The notes under the pieces are model-generated. The model was not told where the DNA came from. It saw only the letters and a list, made by a program, of their open reading frames with translations, and ran no database searches. The position numbers and the translations under genes were made by a program. Positions 24,518 through 32,043 of a stretch of 39,652 nucleotides of DNA are shown here, one piece after another. Source of the DNA: Halioxenophilus sp964342265 (GTDB lineage Bacteria; Pseudomonadota; Gammaproteobacteria; Pseudomonadales; Cellvibrionaceae); contig CAYFFE010000020.1 of assembly GCA_964342265.1 (NCBI GenBank), positions 1-39,652 of the forward strand, written 5' to 3'. Every line of letters starts with the position of its first letter. Position 1 is the first letter of the stretch.

Positions 24518-25015
24518 TTGATTGATGCAGAAGGCTTTCGTCCCAACGTCGGTATTATTCTAATGAATGATATGGGCCGATTATTTTGGGCGCGTCGCAT
24601 CAATGGCCAGGATGCTTGGCAATTTCCGCAAGGTGGTATTAAAACCAACGAGAGCCCAAAAGAGGCGTTGTTTCGGGAATTGTATGAAGAGGTCGGCCTA
24701 ACGGATCAGCAGGTGGAGGTCGTTGCCTGCACTCGCGGTTGGCTGCGTTATCGCTTGCCCAAACGGCTGATTCGCCAGGGCAACGTGCCTTTGTGTGTTG
24801 GTCAGAAGCAGAAATGGTTTTTGCTGCGCTTGAACGCCGAGGAGTCCGCTATCGATTTGAATCGATTCGATAAAGCGGAATTCGATACCTGGCGTTGGGT
24901 CAGCTACTGGTACCCACTGGGAAAAGTGGTGGCCTTTAAACGGGATGTGTATCGGCGTGCGCTAAAGGAACTGTCCAGCCATCATGCCCAACTGGAAGAA
25001 GTCTGCGGTCAGTAG
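24518..25015 (+). CDS. rppH: RNA 5'-pyrophosphohydrolase RppH
   Basis: 165 residues. Removes pyrophosphate from the 5' triphosphate end of mRNA and starts RNase E-dependent decay. I place the start at TTG 24518, giving MIDAEGFRPNVGIILMN, which matches the family N-terminus, with GGAG (24505-24508) 9 bases upstream. The longer frame from TTG 24464 adds 18 non-family residues. The Nudix box GX5EX7REUXEEXGU is complete at residues 39-61 (GGIKTNESPKEALFRELYEE visible, then VGL). ptsP follows after 3 bp, as in Pseudomonas and E. coli, so the pair is one operon. Confidence 0.95.
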   Translation: MIDAEGFRPNVGIILMNDMGRLFWARRINGQDAWQFPQGGIKTNESPKEALFRELYEEVGLTDQQVEVVACTRGWLRYRLPKRLIRQGNVPLCVGQKQKWFLLRLNAEESAIDLNRFDKAEFDTWRWVSYWYPLGKVVAFKRDVYRRALKELSSHHAQLEEVCGQ

Positions 25016-25018
25016 TCC

Positions 25019-27292
25019 ATGCTCAGTTCGTTGCGCAATATCGTTCAAGAGGTTAACAGTGCCCGCGACTTAAAAAGTGCGCTGGAGCTGATCGTCTCGC
25101 GTGTGCGCGAAACCATGAAAACCCAGGTGTGTTCTATTTATTTGCGCGCGCCCGAAGGCAACTACCGGTTGATGGCCACCCAGGGCTTGCTGCCCGAGGC
25201 CGTGGGTAAAGTTACGCTCAACCTCGATGAGGGCTTGGTGGGCTGGGTGGTTACCCGCGCCGAGCCGCTCAACCTCGAAAACGCCGCACAACATCCCCGC
25301 TATCGTTATTTCCCTGAAACCGGCGAAGAGCGCTACCAGGCGTTTCTCGGTGCGCCCATCATCCACCACCGCCAAGTGCTGGGCGTGCTGGTGGTGCAGC
25401 AGGTAGAAAACCGCCGCTTCGACGAAAGCGAAGAAGCCTTTTTGGTTACAGTCTCGGCGCAATTGGCCGGGGTAATCGCGCACGCCGAGGCCACCGGTAA
25501 TCTCGAAGCCATCGGCCGGCCGCAAAAAGCTGCGCGCTTTTTGGGTGTCTCTGGCTGCAGTGGTGTAGCCATTGGTACGGGCGTGCTGGTAACACCGCCG
25601 GCGGACCTGAGCAGTGTGATTGCCGGTAAGTCTGATGATCCCGAGGCCGAGCAAGCTTTATTCGAGCAATCCCTGGCGCTGGCCCAGGCCGATATTGAGC
25701 GCCTGGGCGAGCAACTCAAAGATCGACTGTCGCCGGAAGAGCAAGCGCTGTTTGATGCCTATCTGGCGATTCTGGCCGATGCCACCCTCAATAAAGAAGT
25801 CAGCGAACGCATTGCCAATGGCGATACCGCCGCGTACGCCTGGAGTCAGGTGGTGTTGGAACATGTGGCTACGTTCGCCCGAATGGACGATCCCTATTTA
25901 AGCGAGCGGGCGTCCGATCTACGTGATTTGGGTCGGCGTGTGCTGGGGCATTTACAGCAGTCGGCGGCGGAGTCGCGCGTTTACCCCAAAAACACCATTC
26001 TGGTCGGCGATGAGCTCACCGCCTCCATGCTCGGCGAAGTGCCCGAGGGGCAATTGGCCGGCATGGTTTCGGCTCAGGGCTCAAGCAATTCTCACGTGGC
26101 GATTTTGGCTCGGGCTATGAATATTCCCACCATTATGGCGGCGGTGGATTTACCCTATTTGCGGTTGGACCAACGTGAGCTGGTGGTCGATGGTTATCGG
26201 GGCGCGGTGATCAGTGATCCCACCGATGAAATTCGCCGCCAGTACGAAGAGATCGCGCGCGAAGAACAGGAGCTGGTGGAAGATCTTGCCGCCATTACCC
26301 ATTTGCCGTGCGAAACGCTCGACCATCACCGCGTCGCCCTGTGGGTAAATACCGGATTAATGGCCGATGTGATGCGCTCGCTGGAGCGAGGCGCTGAGGG
26401 CGTTGGGCTGTATCGAACCGAAGTCCCTTTTTTGCTGCGCGATCGCTTTCCCTCCGAAGAAGAGCAGCGCAAGATCTATCGCGAGCAGTTGCAGGCGTTT
26501 CATCCCCATCCGGTCACCATGCGCACCCTGGATGTGGGCGGCGACAAATCCCTGCCGTATTTCCCCATCGAGGAAGCTAACCCATTTTTAGGCTGGCGCG
26601 GCATTCGCGTTACGCTTGATCACCCAGAGATCTTTTTGGCGCAAGTGCGCGCCATGTTAAAAGCCAGCGAAGGCTTGGATAACCTGCGTATTATGCTGCC
26701 CATGGTCTCAGGTGTGGCCGAGCTGGAAGCTGCCCAGGTGCTTATTTATCGAGCCTTTCACGAACTGCTGGAAGAAAATTTCCGCATCAACTTGCCTCCC
26801 ATCGGTGTGATGATTGAAGTGCCGGCCACCGTCTATCAGGCTCGTGAGTTGGCCGCGCGAGTGGATTTTTTGTCGGTGGGCAGCAACGATCTCACCCAGT
26901 ATTTGCTCGCGGTTGATCGCAACAATGCCCGCGTTGCGGGCTTGTACGAGTCGCTGCACCCAGCTGTGTTGCGCGCCTTAATCGAAATCGTTACCCAATC
27001 GCACAGTCAGGGTACGCCGGTGGGTATTTGCGGTGAGCTGGCCGGCGATCCGGGGGCCGCCATGTTGCTTATGGCCATGGGATTCGACGTGCTGTCCATG
27101 AACGCCACCAACTTGCCCAAAGTAAAAGCGGTGTTGCGCTCTGTTACGTTGGAAGACGCCGAGCAGTTGTTGCGTCAGGTGCGCGACCTACCTGATTCCG
27201 CCAGCATTAATTACTGCGTGGACGAAGCCCTGAAAAAAGCCGGCGCCTTTAAAATGCTGCGCTCCAGCAAAGGCGAAAACGTCTCTATTTAA
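25019..27292 (+). CDS. ptsP: Phosphoenolpyruvate-protein phosphotransferase PtsP (enzyme I-Ntr)
   Basis: 757 residues. First component of the nitrogen-related PTS, passing phosphoryl groups from PEP to NPr and then EIIA-Ntr (PtsN). The N-terminal GAF domain (about 1-150), known in other members to sense glutamine, is followed by an enzyme I domain: phospho-His359 in GSSNSHVAILARAMNIP, PEP-binding TMRTLDVGGDKSLPYFPIEE, SVGSNDLTQY and the conserved Cys671 in GICGELAGDP. All key residues are present. It is co-transcribed with rppH. A 9-bp inverted repeat, GCTCGCCAT / ATGGCGAGC (27298-27306, 27333-27341), follows the stop and may help end the transcript, though the T-run is weak. Confidence 0.97.
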   Translation: MLSSLRNIVQEVNSARDLKSALELIVSRVRETMKTQVCSIYLRAPEGNYRLMATQGLLPEAVGKVTLNLDEGLVGWVVTRAEPLNLENAAQHPRYRYFPETGEERYQAFLGAPIIHHRQVLGVLVVQQVENRRFDESEEAFLVTVSAQLAGVIAHAEATGNLEAIGRPQKAARFLGVSGCSGVAIGTGVLVTPPADLSSVIAGKSDDPEAEQALFEQSLALAQADIERLGEQLKDRLSPEEQALFDAYLAILADATLNKEVSERIANGDTAAYAWSQVVLEHVATFARMDDPYLSERASDLRDLGRRVLGHLQQSAAESRVYPKNTILVGDELTASMLGEVPEGQLAGMVSAQGSSNSHVAILARAMNIPTIMAAVDLPYLRLDQRELVVDGYRGAVISDPTDEIRRQYEEIAREEQELVEDLAAITHLPCETLDHHRVALWVNTGLMADVMRSLERGAEGVGLYRTEVPFLLRDRFPSEEEQRKIYREQLQAFHPHPVTMRTLDVGGDKSLPYFPIEEANPFLGWRGIRVTLDHPEIFLAQVRAMLKASEGLDNLRIMLPMVSGVAELEAAQVLIYRAFHELLEENFRINLPPIGVMIEVPATVYQARELAARVDFLSVGSNDLTQYLLAVDRNNARVAGLYESLHPAVLRALIEIVTQSHSQGTPVGICGELAGDPGAAMLLMAMGFDVLSMNATNLPKVKAVLRSVTLEDAEQLLRQVRDLPDSASINYCVDEALKKAGAFKMLRSSKGENVSI

Positions 27293-27422
27293 AACCCGCT
27301 CGCCATAAATTAGGCCGGTGACCACTGATTTAATGGCGAGCTTTCGATAGAATCATCCCCCCAGTAACACCCGGTCGATCTTGCCCTTGGCAATCGGCCA
27401 TTGCAGTTTTGAGGATAGATGC

Positions 27423-27956
27423 GTGCAAAGCGGTAACAGGAAGAGCAGCGTAGTGCTGATTGGTATGCCCGGCGTGGGCAAAAGCACTTTGGGCGTTTTG
27501 CTCGCCAAAGAGTTGGGTTTGGAGTTTGTGGATACGGATTTAACCATCCAAACTCGCGAAGGCAAAACTCTCCAGGAAATTATGGACGACGGCGGCCACC
27601 TCGCGCTTCGAGAGGTGGAATCGCACGTGTTGCAAGAATTGAACTTTGCCGCCAGTAAAGTGGTTTCTACCGGCGGCAGCGCTGTGTACAGCCCCGAGGG
27701 CATGGCCAATCTGGTAGAGCACGGATTTATCGTTTATTTATCGCTCTCGCTCCAAGCTCTGCAGGCGCGTATTCACAACTACGAACAGCGCGGTATTGCC
27801 CGTGCACCCGGGCAATCGTTTGAATCGTTGATGGCCGAACGGGTGGATTTGTACCGGCAATACGCCGATGTGGAAATCGATTGCGAGGGCAAAAACCCAG
27901 AGCAATGCCTGCAAGCCATTCTCGCTGCTTTGCAGGCGCTGGGGTTTACCAAGTAA
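27423..27956 (+). CDS. Shikimate kinase-family protein
   Basis: 177 residues from GTG 27423, with GAGG 8 bases upstream. An upstream in-frame TTG at 27381 is less likely. Shikimate kinase features: P-loop GMPGVGKST (14-22), DTD (37-39) for magnesium/shikimate, Arg63 in LALREVE, Gly84-Gly85-Ser86 in STGGSAV, and a lid-region Arg in RGIARAP where classic enzymes read RPLL. It is not beside aroB, the usual place of aroK, and the lid sequence is divergent, so it may be a second shikimate kinase or a relative acting on another small alcohol. Its 3' end overlaps the convergent NRDE gene by 11 bp. Confidence 0.85.
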   Translation: MQSGNRKSSVVLIGMPGVGKSTLGVLLAKELGLEFVDTDLTIQTREGKTLQEIMDDGGHLALREVESHVLQELNFAASKVVSTGGSAVYSPEGMANLVEHGFIVYLSLSLQALQARIHNYEQRGIARAPGQSFESLMAERVDLYRQYADVEIDCEGKNPEQCLQAILAALQALGFTK

Positions 27957-28722
27957 ACGCCAGGGTTTTGTCCTGATTGACCGCATCGGTGGTGTGATTG
28001 CGCTCAAACCAGCGGCCGCGCCCCTGGCGATCCATCAAAACCACGGTGGTGGTGCGCGTACCGTAGTCGGAATAATTGGTGAGCTCTCGGTTGCGCCAAG
28101 CGGGAATAAATCGGGAAGACAGGTGCCGTTCCACTTGATCGCCCATGCCCGTTTGCGGCAGTTGTTCGTCTGGTGCAATTTGATGGTCTGTCATTAGGTC
28201 GAACAGACGCTCTACGTCCACTTCCTCGCTCTGCATCAATTCGGTAAAAATCTCTTTGCCGCCAGTTACTTTGGGCCAGGGGCTGTCCAGTAGGTGGTTG
28301 GACAGACCGTAGATTCCAGCGCCTAACGCCTGGGGTTGATCGTCGCGATTGCTGGCGTAATAGAGCTGGTCCACATCGCCCAATAGCAGGTTGAACCCGG
28401 TGTAGGCGTCCATTTCCAATCCGGCCAGATAATCTGCCGGTGCTTGATCGCCTTCGACAAATTCGTTGACCAGCAGGCCCCGGCTTTTAGTGCCCAGAGG
28501 TTGCTTGGGATCGCGATAATTGGTCACCGCGGCTAAGCGGCCGTTGCGGTTAACGGCCAGCCAGCTGCCGCCCTGTTCTTGATCACGGCCGCCGAGCAGG
28601 TTAAATTGCGGGCCCCAAAAGTGGCCCTCGAGGCTCGGTCTTTGGAAAAATTCGTCGCGGTTGCTCACTAATACCAGTGGCCAGTCGTCGCGCTGTTGAT
28701 AGGCAAGAAATATTAAACACAT
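27946..28722 (-). CDS. NRDE/TANGO2-family protein
   Basis: 258 residues. I place the start at ATG 28722 so that the protein begins MCLIFLAYQQ. Family members start with Met-Cys and the Cys at position 2 is conserved, which resembles N-terminal nucleophile enzymes. The GTG at 28740 would bury it. The name-giving motif reads VSNRDEFFQRPS, followed by GGRDQEQGGSWLAVNRNGRLAAVTNYRD. Bacterial function is not established; eukaryotic TANGO2 has been linked to heme and lipid handling. It is convergent with, and overlaps by 11 bp, the shikimate-kinase-like gene, and is divergent from lgt. Confidence 0.9.
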   Translation of the reverse strand: MCLIFLAYQQRDDWPLVLVSNRDEFFQRPSLEGHFWGPQFNLLGGRDQEQGGSWLAVNRNGRLAAVTNYRDPKQPLGTKSRGLLVNEFVEGDQAPADYLAGLEMDAYTGFNLLLGDVDQLYYASNRDDQPQALGAGIYGLSNHLLDSPWPKVTGGKEIFTELMQSEEVDVERLFDLMTDHQIAPDEQLPQTGMGDQVERHLSSRFIPAWRNRELTNYSDYGTRTTTVVLMDRQGRGRWFERNHTTDAVNQDKTLAFTW

Positions 28723-28889
28723 AAGTTCACGAATGGTCACAAAAGGCCGTTATTCTATCGCAAATATTTGTTTTCGTTTTACTTTTTAAAAATTAATCGT
28801 CGGATTTCAGAAAAATGTGAGCACTGATGTGTGCCTCGGTGGCACCGCCAAAACAGTGAGTTGCCGCATCCGGCGAGCTTGGAGAGACC

Positions 28890-29720
28890 ATGATTGCTTA
28901 CCCCGAAATAGACCCAGTCGCCATTGCCCTGGGCCCAGTAAAAGTGCATTGGTATGGTTTGATGTACCTCGCCGCCTTTGCTACCGCCTGGGGGATGGCC
29001 CTGTATCGCGCCGGCAAAAGCTGGACGCCACTCAACCGTGACCAAGTCGAGGATATGATCGTTTGGGGCGCACTCGGCGTGGTAATTGGCGGTCGTTTAG
29101 GTTACGTCTTCTTTTACGATTTCGAGCAATTTTTAGAAGATCCTATCTGGGCGGTAAAAATCTGGACCGGCGGCATGTCGTTTCATGGCGGTACCCTGGG
29201 TGTGATGGTGGCCATGTACCTGTATTCGCGCAAAATAAAGATTACTTTCCCCGCGCTGATGGATTTTGTCGCGCCGTTGGTGCCTTTGGGGTTGGGCTTT
29301 GGCCGTATCGGTAACTTTATAGGCCAGGAGCTTTGGGGGCGCGAAACCGACGTTTCTTGGGGGATGGTATTTCCCAAAGATCCGGAACAATTGGTGCGCC
29401 ACCCTTCCCAGCTCTATGAAGCGGGTTTAGAAGGGTTACTGTTATTTATTATTTTATTCGTTTACTCTTCCAAGCCTCGGGCCAGCGGCACAGTGTCGTC
29501 GTGCTTTTTGATTGGCTACGGGTGTTTCCGGTTTTTTGTCGAATTCTATCGCGAGCCGGATTCCCACATCGGCTACGACTTGTTTGGTTGGATGACTCGC
29601 GGCCAGTGGTTGAGTGCTATTATGGTGATCGGCGGACTAATATTACTGGCGTTCTTTACCTGGAGCGCCAAGCGTGCCGCCAAGAATCACAGCAAGCTGG
29701 CCGGCGGCGAAGCCAGTTAG
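28890..29720 (+). CDS. lgt: Prolipoprotein diacylglyceryl transferase Lgt
   Basis: 276 residues. Inner-membrane enzyme that adds diacylglycerol to the lipobox Cys of prolipoproteins, such as the two lipoproteins in this window. Several membrane helices are visible. The essential HGG motif is at His99 (MSFHGGTLG), and the Lgt signature is GFGRIGNFIGQELWGRETD with Arg139 and Asn142; the position after NFI is Gly where E. coli has Asn. The start ATG 28890 is preceded by GGAGAG. lgt followed by thyA is the usual gammaproteobacterial order. Confidence 0.96.
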   Translation: MIAYPEIDPVAIALGPVKVHWYGLMYLAAFATAWGMALYRAGKSWTPLNRDQVEDMIVWGALGVVIGGRLGYVFFYDFEQFLEDPIWAVKIWTGGMSFHGGTLGVMVAMYLYSRKIKITFPALMDFVAPLVPLGLGFGRIGNFIGQELWGRETDVSWGMVFPKDPEQLVRHPSQLYEAGLEGLLLFIILFVYSSKPRASGTVSSCFLIGYGCFRFFVEFYREPDSHIGYDLFGWMTRGQWLSAIMVIGGLILLAFFTWSAKRAAKNHSKLAGGEAS

Positions 29721-29780
29721 TGTAGAGTTTGTTAATGAAAAGTGAGCAAGCTCCAATAGCAAGCATAAGTCAAACATTAT

Positions 29781-29794
29781 TTAGCAATTGCTAA
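29781..29794. promoter_or_regulatory. Perfect 14-bp palindrome between lgt and thyA
   Basis: TTAGCAATTGCTAA has full dyad symmetry and lies 33 bp before the thyA start. No T-run makes it a terminator of lgt. It could be an operator or part of the thyA leader. Confidence 0.35.
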
Positions 29795-29826
29795 CATAAC
29801 TTAATAAAGCGGTGAATAAATAATAA

Positions 29827-30660
29827 ATGAAGCAGTATCTTGAGCTCATGCGCAGTGTGCGAGACACCGGTGTTAAAAAATCCGATCGCACTGGCACGGG
29901 TACATTGAGTGTTTTTGGTTACCAAATGCGGTTTGATTTGCAGCAGGGTTTTCCGTTGGTAACCACTAAAAAATGCCATCTGCGCTCGATTATTTACGAA
30001 TTGCTTTGGTTTCTCAGCGGCGATACCAACATCCAATACCTTAAAGACAATAAGGTATCTATCTGGGATGAGTGGGCCACAGACGACGGCAGCTTAGGGC
30101 CGGTTTACGGTCACCAATGGCGCTCTTGGCCAACCCCCAGCGGTGGTCAAATCGATCAAATTAGCCAATTACTGCATCAGTTGCGAACCAATCCCGACTC
30201 ACGACGTTTAATTGTATCGGCGTGGAATCCAGTGGATCTACCGGACGAATCCCTCTCGCCCACCGATAATGTCGTTCAGGGCAAAATGGCCTTGGCACCT
30301 TGCCATGCGTTGTTTCAGTTTTACGTGGCTGAGGGCAAATTGTCTTGCCAGTTGTATCAGCGCAGTGCCGACATCTTTTTAGGTGTGCCGTTTAACATCG
30401 CCTCTTACGCACTGTTAACCATGATGATCGCTCAAGTGGTTGGCTTAGAATACGGTGAATTTGTGCACACATTGGGCGATGCGCATCTATACTTGAACCA
30501 TCTTGATCAAGTCGAACAACAATTGAGACGCGACCCACGGCCACTGCCGGAAATGTTACTCAATCCCGATGTTAAAGATTTGTTTGCTTTTACTTACGAA
30601 GATTTTACCTTAAAGGGATACGAGCCACACCCGCACATCTCAGCGCCCATCGCTGTGTAA
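29827..30660 (+). CDS. thyA: Thymidylate synthase ThyA
   Basis: 277 residues. Makes dTMP from dUMP with methylenetetrahydrofolate. Conserved parts: SDRTGTGTLSVFG, RRLIVSAWNP, catalytic Cys159 in MALAPCHALFQFYV, QLYQRSADIFLGVPFNIASY and GDAHLYLNH. It is about 13 residues longer than the E. coli enzyme, mostly from an insert just before the active site (VDLPDESLSPTDNVVQGK). The upstream 106 bp is A/T-rich and lacks a strong Shine-Dalgarno sequence. Confidence 0.97.
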   Translation: MKQYLELMRSVRDTGVKKSDRTGTGTLSVFGYQMRFDLQQGFPLVTTKKCHLRSIIYELLWFLSGDTNIQYLKDNKVSIWDEWATDDGSLGPVYGHQWRSWPTPSGGQIDQISQLLHQLRTNPDSRRLIVSAWNPVDLPDESLSPTDNVVQGKMALAPCHALFQFYVAEGKLSCQLYQRSADIFLGVPFNIASYALLTMMIAQVVGLEYGEFVHTLGDAHLYLNHLDQVEQQLRRDPRPLPEMLLNPDVKDLFAFTYEDFTLKGYEPHPHISAPIAV

Positions 30661-30841
30661 TTGGGGTGGTTTGTCGGCAAAAACGGTTTTTCTGTTGTCG
30701 TCAATCTGTAAGAGATTAGCAATAGAATTCCTGAAAACGGAAATTGACGCGAATCAAGGGTTGAAAACTGCCCCCAAAACCCTGTACTTTTCGTTTCTCT
30801 TATAGGCTTTGTTTTTGTACAGAGCGATAGAAATTAAAAAA

Positions 30842-30881
30842 GTATTGTGGATTGATCGATATGGATTGATCGAAACAATAC
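30842..30881. repeat. 11-bp direct repeat enclosed by a 7-bp inverted repeat
   Basis: GGATTGATCGA occurs at 30849-30859 and 30863-30873 with spacer TAT. The pair is enclosed exactly by GTATTGT (30842-30848) and ACAATAC (30875-30881). This arrangement in a long noncoding region resembles a regulator-binding site and is not part of a gene. Confidence 0.75.
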
Positions 30882-30903
30882 GATACAAGCGCTGAAATCA
30901 ATT

Positions 30904-30927
30904 ACCGAACTCGGGAACTCGTTCGGT
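30904..30927. repeat. 7-bp inverted repeat ACCGAAC / GTTCGGT
   Basis: Exact arms at 30904-30910 and 30921-30927 with a 10-base spacer, overlapping a near-direct repeat (CGAACTCG, GGAACTCG). No T-run follows. Possible operator or leader hairpin for the TonB operon. Confidence 0.5.
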
Positions 30928-31257
30928 CAAATAAATAACGTTAATAGTTAAAAGCTTAAGGATATTCCACAAAAAGTATCTAATACGCAGCACTAGCTAC
31001 GCGTGAAGTATAGATCGGCATCGCCTGTAAGTGGCCCAATGTGCAGCTTTTTGGGTCACACTGTTACCAAGCTACACAGTTTATTTAACTTCTGGCTTAG
31101 TCGTTGAATGTGATCTATGCCTGTTATTAAAATGTGCCCGCGATAGCTGCTGCGACCAAACGTTTATTAATAGACTGTTGATATTTTTAAGCTCTGATGC
31201 GTTCTCAGTGGTAGGGATTTTTATGTTTTTTTTGCTAGCACCCAAATTGGGGGATAT

Positions 31258-32043
31258 ATGAAGAAGCAGCGAGTGAAAGCTGTGGCAGTCGCCACCATGG
31301 TCACCGCGTCTACTTTCTTTGGTGGGAAAGTATTTGCGGATCAAACCTTGAATCAAATTTTCGAGGTCGAAAAATCAAAAGTGAGCGCGGGACTTCAGTC
31401 TCAAAGCCGCATCGATAAGTTGCAGGAGCAAACGAATGCATTGTTGCAAGAGTTTAAAACTGTCAACAAGCAAATCGAGGGCTTGCGGGTTTACAACGCT
31501 CAGCTTGAGAAGCAAATAGCCAGTCAGCTAGAGGTTATTAACGACCTTGAAGAGTCTATCGATAATGTGACCATTATCGAGCGTCAAATCCAGCCATTGG
31601 TTTTGCGCATGCTCGAAGCGCTAACACAGTTCGTCTCTCTCGATATGCCTTTCAAATTGGATACTCGTCAGGAAGAGCTCGAAAAAGTTACCAACAACAT
31701 GGATAAGGCCAACATCTCTGTGGCCGAGAAATTCCGTCAGGTACTTGAGCTGTACAAAATTGAAGCCGAATACGGTCGTCGCATCGACACTTACGAAGAT
31801 ACTCTAAACCTCGACGGCACTGAGCGTCAGGTGAGCATTCTTCAAGTAGGTCGTGTCGCTTTGCTTTATCAAACAAAAGACACTCAATTCTCAGGCGCCT
31901 GGGATAGCCGTCAAAAGCAGTGGGTTCCACTGAGTTCTGGCGAGTACCGCAGCGCTATTCTTAAAGGTATTCGCATTGCTAAGAAGCAAGCGTCTACTGA
32001 CATCCTAGAATTACCGATCTTGGCTCCGGAGGCAGCACAATGA
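31258..32043 (+). CDS. DUF3450 periplasmic protein of a TonB2-type system
   Basis: 261 residues with a signal peptide (cleavage after VFA, residue 27). It is mostly coiled coil (about 35-110; SRIDKLQEQTNALLQEFKTV visible) followed by a helical domain with QPLVLRMLEALTQFV and a conserved C-terminal part (RVALLYQTKD, SGEYRSAILKGIRIAKKQ). DUF3450 proteins are encoded first in exbB-exbD-tonB clusters of Vibrio, Shewanella and relatives. Their exact role is unknown, but they are thought to assist the TonB2-type complex in the periplasm. The stop overlaps the next start as ATGA. Confidence 0.92.
   Translation: MKKQRVKAVAVATMVTASTFFGGKVFADQTLNQIFEVEKSKVSAGLQSQSRIDKLQEQTNALLQEFKTVNKQIEGLRVYNAQLEKQIASQLEVINDLEESIDNVTIIERQIQPLVLRMLEALTQFVSLDMPFKLDTRQEELEKVTNNMDKANISVAEKFRQVLELYKIEAEYGRRIDTYEDTLNLDGTERQVSILQVGRVALLYQTKDTQFSGAWDSRQKQWVPLSSGEYRSAILKGIRIAKKQASTDILELPILAPEAAQ

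Larger units (their letters stand above)
30661..31257. other. 597-bp intergenic region upstream of the TonB operon
   Basis: No convincing gene. From left to right it holds a weak A5/T5 hairpin after thyA (about 30679-30691), CTGTAC/GTACAG arms (30782-30787, 30817-30822), a direct repeat bracketed by an inverted repeat (30842-30881), and ACCGAAC/GTTCGGT arms (30904-30910, 30921-30927). The promoter of the downstream operon must lie here. TTGAAT at 31104-31109 with A/T-rich sequence about 17 bp later is one possibility. The Shine-Dalgarno region of the first operon gene is GGGGG about 5 bases before the ATG. Confidence 0.6.

Noticed and set aside
25070..25719. Long antisense open frames (194 and 128 codons) opposite ptsP
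   Set aside because: They are shadows of the strong GC-skewed ptsP codons. No ribosome-binding site or family sequence is visible.
31031..31261. 76-codon Cys-rich open frame upstream of the DUF3450 gene
   Set aside because: It starts with GTG without a ribosome-binding site, overlaps the start of the DUF3450 gene, and shows composition unlike the neighbouring proteins. It covers probable regulatory DNA.
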